Below are positions 27,851-37,723 of a stretch of 64,000 bases of DNA, one piece after another. The notes below the pieces were generated by a model. It was given only the letters and a program-made list of their open reading frames with translations. It ran no database searches and was not told where the DNA came from. The stretch spans positions 124,001 through 188,000 of the forward strand of contig NZ_QURL01000006.1 of NCBI RefSeq assembly GCF_003403015.1, in the 5' to 3' direction. This stretch comes from Fulvimarina endophytica. Lineage in GTDB: Bacteria > Pseudomonadota > Alphaproteobacteria > Rhizobiales > Rhizobiaceae. Position numbers and translations under genes: made by a program. The number at the start of each line of letters is the position of its first letter. The stretch's first letter is position 1.

Positions 27851-28666
27851 TCAGCCGTGGCCCTTGAAGCCCGGATAGAGCGTCATGCCGCCATCGACGA
27901 AGATCGTCTGGCCGGTGACGTAGTCGGCGGCGTCCGAGGCGAGCCAGGCGACCGCGCGGCCGATATCCTCCGGATCGCCGATCCGGCCGTAGGGAATGAG
28001 CTTCAGCATGGCTTGCCGCTTTTCCTCGGTATCGCGCGCGCTCGCATTGATGTCCGTCGCGATCGCGCCCGGCGCGACCGCGTTCACGCGGATCTTCTCC
28101 GAGGCGGTTTCCTGGGCGAGCGATTCCATCAGAAGCTTCAGGCCGCCCTTGGCCGAGGCGTAGTTCGCGTGGAAGGCCCAGGGGATGACCTGATGGACGG
28201 AGGAATCGAAGACGAGCTTGCCGAGGGCACGCGAGACTTCGGGGCGAGGCCCCTTCTTGCGGAACCGCCGGATCGCCTCGCGGCCGACGAGGAACCCGCC
28301 TTCGAGAATGACGGAACTCGTCTTGCGCCAGTCCTCGACCGTCATGTCGCCGATCGCGGCATCGGCCTGCAGGCCGGCATTGGAGAACACGATGTCGACC
28401 GCGCCGAACTCCGCCTCGGCGGCGTCGAACAGGGAAACGACCTCGTCCTCCTTGGAAACGTCCGCCTGCACGTCGAGCGCATGGCCGCCGGCACCGTTGA
28501 TCTCGTCGCGGATCGCCTTCGCGCTGTCCTCGCTGCCGTAATAGTTGATGACGACGTTCGCGCCGGCCTCGGCGAGCACCTTCACCGTCGCCGCGCCGAT
28601 ACCGGAGGAGCCGCCGGTGACCACGGCCGTCTGGCCCTTGAGGGAGAAGAGATCAAAATAGCCCAT
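27851..28666 (-). CDS. Short-chain dehydrogenase/reductase (SDR), second copy
   Basis: 271 residues from the ATG at 28666 (MGYFDLFSLKGQTAVVTGG). TGGSSGIGAATVKVL is the cofactor loop, FSNAGLQAD the NNAG equivalent, and YASAKGG holds Tyr-x3-Lys. VVINYYGSEDSAKAIRDE has the pattern of NADPH-type glucose-1-dehydrogenase-like SDRs. The residue before the catalytic Tyr run (FHANYASAKGG) and the Ser site (VFDSSVHQV) are intact. The two SDRs are only distant copies. The start overlaps the 3' end of the GH15 gene by 14 bases, suggesting coupling. Confidence 0.92.
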   Translation of the reverse strand: MGYFDLFSLKGQTAVVTGGSSGIGAATVKVLAEAGANVVINYYGSEDSAKAIRDEINGAGGHALDVQADVSKEDEVVSLFDAAEAEFGAVDIVFSNAGLQADAAIGDMTVEDWRKTSSVILEGGFLVGREAIRRFRKKGPRPEVSRALGKLVFDSSVHQVIPWAFHANYASAKGGLKLLMESLAQETASEKIRVNAVAPGAIATDINASARDTEEKRQAMLKLIPYGRIGDPEDIGRAVAWLASDAADYVTGQTIFVDGGMTLYPGFKGHG

Positions 28667-30518
28667 CGGGATCTTCCAGCATGCTGAATTCGAAATGATG
28701 CGGGTCCTGGCGGTCGCCGTTGAGGGCACGGTCGAGCCAGATCGCGGCCGAGATTAGAGATAGATGGGTGAGCGCCTGAGGAAAGTTCCCGAGATGGTCG
28801 CCGGCCGTCGAGAGCTCCTCGGAATAGAGGCCGAGATGGTTGGCATAGGTGTGCAGCTTCTCGAACAGAAGCCGGGCCTCCGCCACATAGCCGGTGCGCG
28901 CGAGAGCTTCCACATACCAGAAGGAGCAGATGGTGAAGGCCCCCTCGTTGCCGTCGAGACCGTCGTCGTTCTCGTCGGAGTTCTTGTAGCGATAGACGAG
29001 GCAGTCGTGGACGAGTTCGCGCCTGACCGCCTTCAGGGTCGAGGTCCAGAGGGGATCGCGCGGATTGATGAACTTGACGAGCGGCATCAGGAGAACGACC
29101 GCATCGAGCGTGGTCGACCCCTTGAACTGGGTGAAGGCGCCGATCTCCGGGTTCCAGAATTCCTCCAGAATGGTCCTCTGGATCTCGTCGCGCTCGCGGC
29201 GCCATTCCTCGATATTGGCCGGCAGGGACTCGTCCAGCGCCATGCGCAGACCGCGATCCAGCGCGACCCAGCACATGAGGCGCGAGGACAGGAACTCCTT
29301 CGGCTCGCCCCGGCTCTCCCAGATGCCGTGATCCTTGCGGCGCCAGTTCTCGCAGACCCAGTCGATCATCCGCGCGAGCTTGATCCAGACCGAGTAGGCC
29401 GGCTTTCCGCGCGCCTTGGTGGAGATGTAGACCGCATCCATGAACTCGCCGTAGATGTCGAGCTGGAGCTGGCTGTAGGCGCCGTTTCCGATGCGCACGG
29501 GGCGCGAGCCGGCATAGCCGTCGAGATGATCGAGTTCGGTCTCCTCGAGTTCGGCCCGCCCGTCCATGCCGTACATGATCTGGAGGCCGTGGGCGCCGTC
29601 CTCCACCGCCCGCTCCATCAGGAAGTGGATGAAGTTCTCCGCTTCGTCGTAATAGCCGAGGCGGGAGAGGCTGTAGAGCGTGAAGGCGGCGTCCCGGACC
29701 CAGCAATAGCGGTAGTCCCAGTTGCGCTCGCCCCCGGGCACCTCCGGCAGGCCGAAGGTCGCCGCCGCCGCGATCGAGCCGTGATTGGCCGAGGTGAGCA
29801 GCTTGAGGGTGAGGGCCGAGCGCACCACGAGTTCGCGCCAGAACATCGGATACTTTCCGCGATTGACCCATTTGTGCCAGTGATCGCGGGTCTTCCTGAA
29901 GGCGTCGCCGACATAGGCCTCGTCGATGACCGGGCTGTCCTTGCGGCCGGGACACAGGACGATATGGGCGTCATCGCCTTCCGCGAGCGTCAGCTTCGCG
30001 GTGATCCGCCCGTCCGCCACCTCCAGCGGGAAGGAGGCGTAGATGTAGACCGGGCTCTCCTCGCCCTCCCATGTGATGGAAAGGCCGCCCTCGATCTCCT
30101 CGATCTCGGCCGCCACGCGGCCGTAGTCGGGCCTCGGCGTCATGTCGAGTTCGAAATCGATCGCGGCGGTGATCGCCTTGGCCCGGCGGATGATGCGACC
30201 GGTGCCGTCGATCGGCATGAAATCGGAGACCTCGCCGATGCCGCTGTCGTGCAGGAAGCGGGTGATGAGGATGTTGGTATCGGGCAGATACATCTGCCGG
30301 GTATTGGACCGGCCGCTGCCGTTCTTGGCGGCGAACTTGAACGACCCGCCCTTCGTCTCGTCGATGAGCGAGGCGAACAGGCTCGGGGAATCGATGTCGG
30401 GGTGGCAGAAGAAGGTGATCGTGCCGTCGTCGGCCACCAGCGCCAGGGTCCGCATGTCTCCGATCACGCCATGACTGGAGATGGGATGGGCGATCTTGGT
30501 TTGGAACTGAGTGGCCAT
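28653..30518 (-). CDS. Glycoside hydrolase family 15 (glucoamylase/trehalase-like)
   Basis: 621 residues, no signal peptide, so cytoplasmic. N-terminal beta-sandwich (about 1-220, starting ISSHGVIGDMRTLALVADDG) and a C-terminal (alpha/alpha)6 barrel with the GH15 hallmark RNWDYRYCWVRDAAFTLYSL and a catalytic-region GNEGAFTICSFWYVEAL near residue 540. Bacterial cytoplasmic GH15 proteins of this layout are often trehalases or glucoamylase-like enzymes acting on alpha-glucosides. First gene of the minus-strand run. SDR, SDR, aminotransferase, CoA-transferase and GST genes follow; a trehalose or glucoside link to them is not evident. Confidence 0.93.
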   Translation of the reverse strand: MATQFQTKIAHPISSHGVIGDMRTLALVADDGTITFFCHPDIDSPSLFASLIDETKGGSFKFAAKNGSGRSNTRQMYLPDTNILITRFLHDSGIGEVSDFMPIDGTGRIIRRAKAITAAIDFELDMTPRPDYGRVAAEIEEIEGGLSITWEGEESPVYIYASFPLEVADGRITAKLTLAEGDDAHIVLCPGRKDSPVIDEAYVGDAFRKTRDHWHKWVNRGKYPMFWRELVVRSALTLKLLTSANHGSIAAAATFGLPEVPGGERNWDYRYCWVRDAAFTLYSLSRLGYYDEAENFIHFLMERAVEDGAHGLQIMYGMDGRAELEETELDHLDGYAGSRPVRIGNGAYSQLQLDIYGEFMDAVYISTKARGKPAYSVWIKLARMIDWVCENWRRKDHGIWESRGEPKEFLSSRLMCWVALDRGLRMALDESLPANIEEWRRERDEIQRTILEEFWNPEIGAFTQFKGSTTLDAVVLLMPLVKFINPRDPLWTSTLKAVRRELVHDCLVYRYKNSDENDDGLDGNEGAFTICSFWYVEALARTGYVAEARLLFEKLHTYANHLGLYSEELSTAGDHLGNFPQALTHLSLISAAIWLDRALNGDRQDPHHFEFSMLEDPDGLF

Positions 30519-30919
30519 GCGCGGTCCCGGCTGTCTTCGTTGCGGTCGTTAAGGCGGCCGTTCAGCCGTCGTTCAACGTGTTAGGTGCATGTGCGAAGCC
30601 GGCCGGAGGAAGCAAGATGCGGGGCCCTGCGACAATGACACATCCCACCCGCCGGTCCCGCAATGCTCACCGCAATGCCGCAAATTTGCGCAGCGGTCGG
30701 GCCGCTTTTGCGGGTAAGGGCTGGGGCGAAGAGGAAGGCCGGACCATATCCTGCGTCTCTGGCGGACCGTGTTCCTGACCGGTCCCGGCCTTGAAACGGA
30801 TCCATTCTTCGCCGAGGTCCGTGAAACACGCGCGCGGCGGCGCGGAAGATTCGGCGATGGACCGGATGACGGCGATACCCGTGTGGCGGACGCGCGGATC
30901 GAGGAAGGGGTAGAGTGTC
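30519..30919. other. Divergent intergenic region upstream of GH15 gene
   Basis: 401 bases between divergent GH15 and membrane-protein genes. Overlapping frames are open on both strands because of high GC, but none has a good start, ribosome site or recognisable domain. Promoters for both genes must be here; I cannot place them. Confidence 0.35.
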
Positions 30920-32512
30920 GTGGCAAGTTCGATCGAGAGCAGCATCCGGCGCGCGCTTGGCGCGGGCCGGGCGCAGGACGCCGAATTTCGCCTCAGCGTC
31001 TACGAGGCCGCGGGCCGCGCGGTGGAGAAGGTGCTGGCGAGCGGGGCGAGCCCCGAGGTCGCCGAGCGCCGGCGCGCCGAACTGCGCGACGCGATCGCGG
31101 CGGTCGAGGCCGATCATGCCGGCCCTGCGGCAGGGCAGGATGCGAACGCGCCCTCCGATCCCCGCACAGCCGGTCCCAGGGACAGCAACGCAGAGACATC
31201 CGCCGATCCTGTCTCCCGCTCGGCACCCGAAGCCGGCCCCGGCGCTGGCGTGCCATCCTCGCCCACGGCGCCTCGTCCCACCGTTTCGGGGGTGACGCGC
31301 GGAGCCGAGGGTCCCGAATCCCGTCCGGAGCGCAGGTCCGGCGAGACCGCGAGCGCCGCGCCGGGGCCCGCCTCGAGACCGGTCCCGATCCCGGCACCGA
31401 CGCCGAGGGTCGATGCACAGGAGCCCGGCGACGGGCGATCCGATGCCGCCCCCGATCTCGGCGCCCAGAGCCGCGATCCAAAGGCCACCGGAGAGACGAT
31501 CCTCCCGGAGCCGGTGATCGACGAGCGCGCCCGCGCCGAGCCCCGTTCGCAGCGGCAGGCGGAGAGGGGAGAGGAGCCTGCGCCGGGGCTCCGCTCCTCG
31601 GCTGCCGGCCGCGAACCGCGCGCCTTCGCGCCGCCGACGCCCGGCGCGGGCAGGGACGATGCGAGCTTCGAGGAGAGCGGGCGTCTCGATGCGGTGACGC
31701 CGTCGAAGGAGCCCGCCCTCTCCAACGATCTCGGTTCGTCGCCGGCGGACGATCGGGCGGGCCCATCGCGCGGTTTCGATGCCGGCCTCATCGGCGGGCT
31801 GACCCGGCGCGACAGCGGGGTTCCCGCCGACCACACGCCGCCGAGCGCCGAGGACTGGCGACCGGGTGCGCGTCGCCGGCCACAGGAAAAGCGCCGGACC
31901 CGGCGCGGCGGCATCCTTCTTTCGGCCCTCATCCTGTTCCTCATCGCCTTCCTGGTGCTTGCCGGCATCTATCTCCTCGCCCCGTTCGTGATGAACGCCG
32001 CAAGCGAGGACGCGCCCAGAAGCGCGGCGGAAGGGGAGGCGGACGCGGCCGATGCGCAGCCCGACCGCGACTGGATCTCGGTCTTCTCGGGGCGCCAGAT
32101 CGACCGGATCGCGACGCCGAACGGCGGGCGGGTGGTCACCGTCGACACGCCGAGCGGCGCGCCTGCCGTGCGGATCGCACGGCCGCTGGGCTCGCAAACC
32201 GGCGAGATCGGCTTTCTCGTCGGGCCCGGCGTCGTCTCGCAGCTCGCCGGCAAGGAGGCGCGCGCCGAACTCGTCGTCGGTTCGCCCGACGGCGAGGAGC
32301 GCAGCTTCACCGTGCGCTGCCTGTTCGAGGGCGAGAGCCGGTGCGGGCGCCAGCGCTTCACGGTCAGCCAGACGAGCGCCCCCTTCGTGTTCGCCCTCGA
32401 CATGGCCGGGATCGGGCGCGAGGGCGGCGAGATCGCCATCGATCCGGCGATCGGCGAGGGCGACGATCTCCTCGTCTACGGCCTGCGGCTGACCCCGTCG
32501 GGCGGCGCGTGA
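30920..32512 (+). CDS. Unrecognised bitopic membrane protein with long disordered region
   Basis: 530 residues from a GTG at 30920, preceded by GAGGAAGGGG. I do not recognise the family. Residues about 1-70 are helical (RRALGAGRAQDAEFRLSVY, EVAERRRAELRDAIAAVEAD). Residues about 75-325 are Pro/Ala/Arg/Glu-rich and probably disordered. Basic KRRTRRGG then flanks one transmembrane helix at about 332-354 (LLSALILFLIAFLVLAGIYLL). The C-terminal about 175 residues (from about 355) are acidic then mixed, with a compact beta-rich region containing two Cys (RCLFEGESRCGRQRFTVSQ), likely a disulfide in the periplasm. The layout, cytoplasmic disordered tail plus periplasmic domain, suggests an envelope scaffold. 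It sits upstream of dnaK. Confidence 0.75.
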   Translation: MASSIESSIRRALGAGRAQDAEFRLSVYEAAGRAVEKVLASGASPEVAERRRAELRDAIAAVEADHAGPAAGQDANAPSDPRTAGPRDSNAETSADPVSRSAPEAGPGAGVPSSPTAPRPTVSGVTRGAEGPESRPERRSGETASAAPGPASRPVPIPAPTPRVDAQEPGDGRSDAAPDLGAQSRDPKATGETILPEPVIDERARAEPRSQRQAERGEEPAPGLRSSAAGREPRAFAPPTPGAGRDDASFEESGRLDAVTPSKEPALSNDLGSSPADDRAGPSRGFDAGLIGGLTRRDSGVPADHTPPSAEDWRPGARRRPQEKRRTRRGGILLSALILFLIAFLVLAGIYLLAPFVMNAASEDAPRSAAEGEADAADAQPDRDWISVFSGRQIDRIATPNGGRVVTVDTPSGAPAVRIARPLGSQTGEIGFLVGPGVVSQLAGKEARAELVVGSPDGEERSFTVRCLFEGESRCGRQRFTVSQTSAPFVFALDMAGIGREGGEIAIDPAIGEGDDLLVYGLRLTPSGGA

Positions 32513-32573
32513 CGGTTTCGGTGCCGATTCGACCGCCGGATCACGAGGCCTCACGGTTTGGTGAGGCACCCGT

Positions 32574-32602
32574 CTTGCGGGCTCAAAAACCGCTTCATAT
32601 AT
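32574..32602 (+). promoter_or_regulatory. Candidate heat-shock (RpoH) promoter of dnaK
   Basis: CTTGCG at 32574-32579 and CATATAT at 32596-32602, separated by 16 bases. This resembles alphaproteobacterial RpoH promoters (CTTG in the -35, CATnT-like -10). The dnaK start is about 140 bases further on. No CIRCE dyad is visible. Confidence 0.5.
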
Positions 32603-32741
32603 AGCCCTCAACGCCGCACGGGCCGGGCGGCATTCACGTTCGAAACGGCCTTACGACATTCAAGGAACGACAGGGGCTGTCCACCAGTACGCCTCGTATG
32701 AGGGTCGCCGGACGGCTCGCTCAAGAAGGAGAATTTGCAAC

Positions 32742-34679
<1,938 letters not shown>

Positions 34680-34726
34680 TCTGCGAACATCGTCGCCGAA
34701 GCCGTGAAGGGCTTCGGGTCAGTTGC

Positions 34727-34760
34727 ACGGCCCCGGCGAGCGATCGCCGGGGCCGTTTTC
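34727..34760 (+). terminator. Rho-independent terminator after dnaK
   Basis: ACGGCCCCGGCGA pairs perfectly with TCGCCGGGGCCGT over a GCGA loop (13-bp stem), with TTTT at 34756-34759. It separates dnaK from asd. Confidence 0.85.
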
Positions 34761-34954
34761 GTCTTCCCGCCGCCAAGCAACGGTCCCCGTCGATTGACAA
34801 GCGGAGCGCTGCGCCTCATACCACCGCCCATCATGACCGTACGCTCCAAGATTAAAACGTCGATTGGCTGACGCCCCGCCCCGTGTTTCTCCCCCGGGGT
34901 GGCGGAGAAGCGTATTCGATCAGGGTCGGGGAGAGCGAAAGAGGTCGAAACCCC

Positions 34955-35986
34955 ATGGGTTACAAAGTCGCCATCGCAGGCGCCACCGGCAATGTCGGGC
35001 GCGAGATGCTCTCCATCCTCGCCGAGCGTAATTTCCCGGCCGACTCCGTCGTCGCGCTGGCCTCGCGCCGCTCCATCGGCCAGGAGGTCTCCTTCGGCGA
35101 CAAGACGCTGAAGGTGAAGGCGCTCGAAGGCTACGACTTTTCCGATGTGGACGTGTGCCTGATGAGCGCCGGCGGCTCGGTCTCCAAGGAAATGAGCCCG
35201 AAGATCGGCGCGCAAGGGTGCATCGTCATCGATAACTCCTCGGCCTGGCGCTACGATCAGGACGTGCCGCTCATCGTTCCGGAGGTCAATCCGGACGCGA
35301 TCGAGGGCTATTCCAAGAAGAACATCATCGCCAATCCGAACTGCTCGACGGCCCAGCTGGTCGTCGCCCTGAAGCCGCTGCACGACCACGCCAAGATCAA
35401 GCGGGTGGTCGTCTCGACCTACCAGTCGGTCTCGGGCGCCGGCAAGGACGGAATGGACGAGCTCTTCCAGCAGTCGCGTGCCGTCTTCGTCGCAGATCCC
35501 GTGGAAGCGCGGAAGTTCACCAAGCGCATCGCCTTCAACGTCATTCCCCATATCGACGTCTTCATGGAAGACGGCTCGACCAAGGAGGAATGGAAGGTGA
35601 TGGCCGAGACGAAGAAGATGCTCGACCCGAAGATCAAGGTCACCTGCACGGCCGTGCGCGTGCCGGTCTTCGTCGGCCATTCGGAAGCGGTCAATATCGA
35701 GTTCGAGAACCCGATCTCGGCGGACGAGGCCCGCGAGATCCTGCGCGAGGCACCGGGCTGCCTCGTCGTCGACAAGCGCGAGGACGGCGGCTACGTCACC
35801 CCGCTGGAATCGGCCGGCGACGACGCGACCTTCATCTCGCGCATCCGCGAGGACCAGACCCTCGACAACGGCCTCAACATCTGGGTCGTCTCCGACAATC
35901 TGCGCAAGGGCGCGGCGCTGAACACGATCCAGATCGCCGAGCTTCTCGTCGAGCGCGGCTATCTCGACAGGCGCAACGCCGCCTGA
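34955..35986 (+). CDS. asd: Aspartate-semialdehyde dehydrogenase
   Basis: Reduces aspartyl-phosphate to aspartate semialdehyde with NADPH, the branch point to lysine, diaminopimelate, threonine and methionine. 343 residues from the ATG at 34955 (MGYKVAIAGATGNVGREML, Rossmann motif); an open frame continues upstream without a good start. Active-site Cys lies in IIANPNCSTAQLV; the dimerisation region has VSTYQSVSGAGKDGMDEL; the catalytic His lies in RVPVFVGHSEAVNIEFE. Length and motifs fit the Gram-negative type. Transcribed between two terminators, so a single-gene unit. Confidence 0.97.
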   Translation: MGYKVAIAGATGNVGREMLSILAERNFPADSVVALASRRSIGQEVSFGDKTLKVKALEGYDFSDVDVCLMSAGGSVSKEMSPKIGAQGCIVIDNSSAWRYDQDVPLIVPEVNPDAIEGYSKKNIIANPNCSTAQLVVALKPLHDHAKIKRVVVSTYQSVSGAGKDGMDELFQQSRAVFVADPVEARKFTKRIAFNVIPHIDVFMEDGSTKEEWKVMAETKKMLDPKIKVTCTAVRVPVFVGHSEAVNIEFENPISADEAREILREAPGCLVVDKREDGGYVTPLESAGDDATFISRIREDQTLDNGLNIWVVSDNLRKGAALNTIQIAELLVERGYLDRRNAA

Positions 35987-36031
35987 GACGCCATGCGGTC
36001 GTCGCCGCGACCGCGAGATCCAAGCCTGTCG

Positions 36032-36065
36032 CGCCGGTCCTTCCCTTCGGAAGGGCCGGCGTTTT
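36032..36065 (+). terminator. Rho-independent terminator after asd
   Basis: CGCCGGTCCTTCC (36032-36044) pairs with GGAAGGGCCGGCG (36049-36061) with a single wobble and a CTTC loop, followed by TTTT. Confidence 0.85.
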
Positions 36066-36210
36066 CATGCGCGGTACTAGGCCTCCACTGGCCCCGCGAG
36101 GACGGCGCATGCGGCGCGACCGATGCGCGCGCCGGTCGTCCGTCGCAATGGTCCGGGCCGATGGGTGCGCCATGTCTCCCGCATTGCCAGAGAGGCCGGA
36201 GACGAAGGTC

Positions 36211-37575
36211 ATGCCCCCCAAGGATCGATCCTCCCGGGAACGCCCGGTGCCGAGCGGTCGCTTCTCGCGGCTGGCGCGCTTCGGCGGAATGGCCGGGGGC
36301 GTTGCGGGAAACGTGCTTCTGGAAGGGGCGGGACGGCTTGCGAGCGGACAGAGGCCGCGCCTCTCCGATCTTCTCCTGACGCCGCGAAACGTTCTCAAGG
36401 TCACCGAGCAGCTCTCGGAGCTGCGCGGGGCGGCGATGAAGCTCGGTCAGCTGATCTCGATGGACGCGGGCGATCTTCTGCCGCCGGAACTTGCCGAGAT
36501 CATGGGACGACTGCGGTCCGATGCCGATCCCATGCCGAAGGCGCAACTCGACGCCGTTCTCGCGCGCAACTGGGGCGCAAACTGGCGCTCGCGCTTCGAA
36601 TTCTTCCAGGATCGTCCGATCGCCGCCGCCTCGATCGGTCAGGTCCATCGGGCGCTGACCCATGACGGGCGGGATCTGGCGATCAAGGTCCAGTATCCGG
36701 GGATCGTCCGCTCGATCGACAGCGATGTGGACAATGTCGCCTCGCTCCTCAGATTGACGGGCCTCGTGCCGCGCGGGCTCGACATTTCGCCGCTTCTTCT
36801 GGAGGCCAAGCGCCAGTTGAACGAAGAGGCCGATTATGAGCGCGAGGCGCGCTGCCTCACGGAGTTCGGCCGGCTCCTTTCGACCGATCCCCGCTTCCTC
36901 GTCCCGGCGGTGCACCCGGATCTGACGACCCGGGAGGTGCTGGCGATGACCTATATCGACAGCGCGCCGATCGAGACCGTGTTTTCGGCGGGCCAGCCGG
37001 TGCGCGACCGCGTGGCGGGCGACCTCATCGATCTCGTTCTGAGCGAGCTCTACGTCTTTCGCCTGATGCAGACCGATCCGAACCTTGCCAATTATCGCAT
37101 CGAGCGCGAGCCGGCGGGGCCACAGCCGCGCATCGTGCTTCTCGACTTCGGCGCGACGCGCGCCTTCGACGAGGCGATCGTCGGCGATTGCCGCGATCTC
37201 CTTAAGGCCGCCCTCGATGCCGACCGAAAGGCCGCGCAGCGCACCATCATGCGGATGGGGCTCCTCAACGAAGACGTGCCCGCCCGCCAGCACGAGCAGA
37301 TCCTCGATCTCTTCGAACTCGCCGCCTCGCTCCTGAGGCGGGACGGCCCGTTCGACTTCGGCAAGGACGAGATTCTCGCCTCCATGCGGGAGGAGGGAAT
37401 GAAACTTGCCGAGGACCGGCAGGTCTACCTGATCCCGCCGATCGACACGCTCTTTCTCCAGAGAAAGTTCGGCGGCGTCTATCTCATGTGCCTGAAACTC
37501 AAGGCACGGGTGGACGCGCGCGCGCTTCTCGAACGTCATCTGCCACGTGAGGACCGCGCCTCCGACCCGGTCTGA
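36211..37575 (+). CDS. ABC1/UbiB (COQ8)-family atypical kinase-like protein
   Basis: 454 residues from the ATG at 36211, which has GGAG about 9 bases upstream; an ATG at 36172 is an alternative. KLGQLISMDAGDLLPPEL is the family-defining KxGQ helix, IAAASIGQVHRA the Ala-rich nucleotide loop, LAIKVQYPG the lysine, MQTDPNLANYRI the catalytic-loop equivalent and LLDFGATRAFD the DFG. The close match to the COQ8/ADCK3 branch, rather than long bacterial UbiB, is notable. These proteins support ubiquinone synthesis through ATPase rather than protein-kinase activity. No transmembrane C-terminus is seen, and no ubi genes are nearby. Confidence 0.92.
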   Translation: MPPKDRSSRERPVPSGRFSRLARFGGMAGGVAGNVLLEGAGRLASGQRPRLSDLLLTPRNVLKVTEQLSELRGAAMKLGQLISMDAGDLLPPELAEIMGRLRSDADPMPKAQLDAVLARNWGANWRSRFEFFQDRPIAAASIGQVHRALTHDGRDLAIKVQYPGIVRSIDSDVDNVASLLRLTGLVPRGLDISPLLLEAKRQLNEEADYEREARCLTEFGRLLSTDPRFLVPAVHPDLTTREVLAMTYIDSAPIETVFSAGQPVRDRVAGDLIDLVLSELYVFRLMQTDPNLANYRIEREPAGPQPRIVLLDFGATRAFDEAIVGDCRDLLKAALDADRKAAQRTIMRMGLLNEDVPARQHEQILDLFELAASLLRRDGPFDFGKDEILASMREEGMKLAEDRQVYLIPPIDTLFLQRKFGGVYLMCLKLKARVDARALLERHLPREDRASDPV

Positions 37576-37723
37576 AATGCCCGGATCGTCCGTCGGTCAC
37601 GCGCCCGAAAGCGGTCGTCTTAGGTGCGGAACGGCGCCGGAAAGGCATTTCGTAAGGCAGGTCGATCAAATCTTAAGGATATCCGGTCAGGGTCCCGGTC
37701 AAACAAATTTCATCGGGGCAGTC

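Noticed and set aside
30573..30945. Overlapping minus-strand frames between GH15 and the membrane protein
   Set aside because: Several frames are open at once, none with a ribosome site or recognisable domain.
32513..32741. A CIRCE element for HrcA control of dnaK
   Set aside because: The TTAGCACTC-N9-GAGTGCTAA dyad is not present; the region instead has an RpoH-like promoter.
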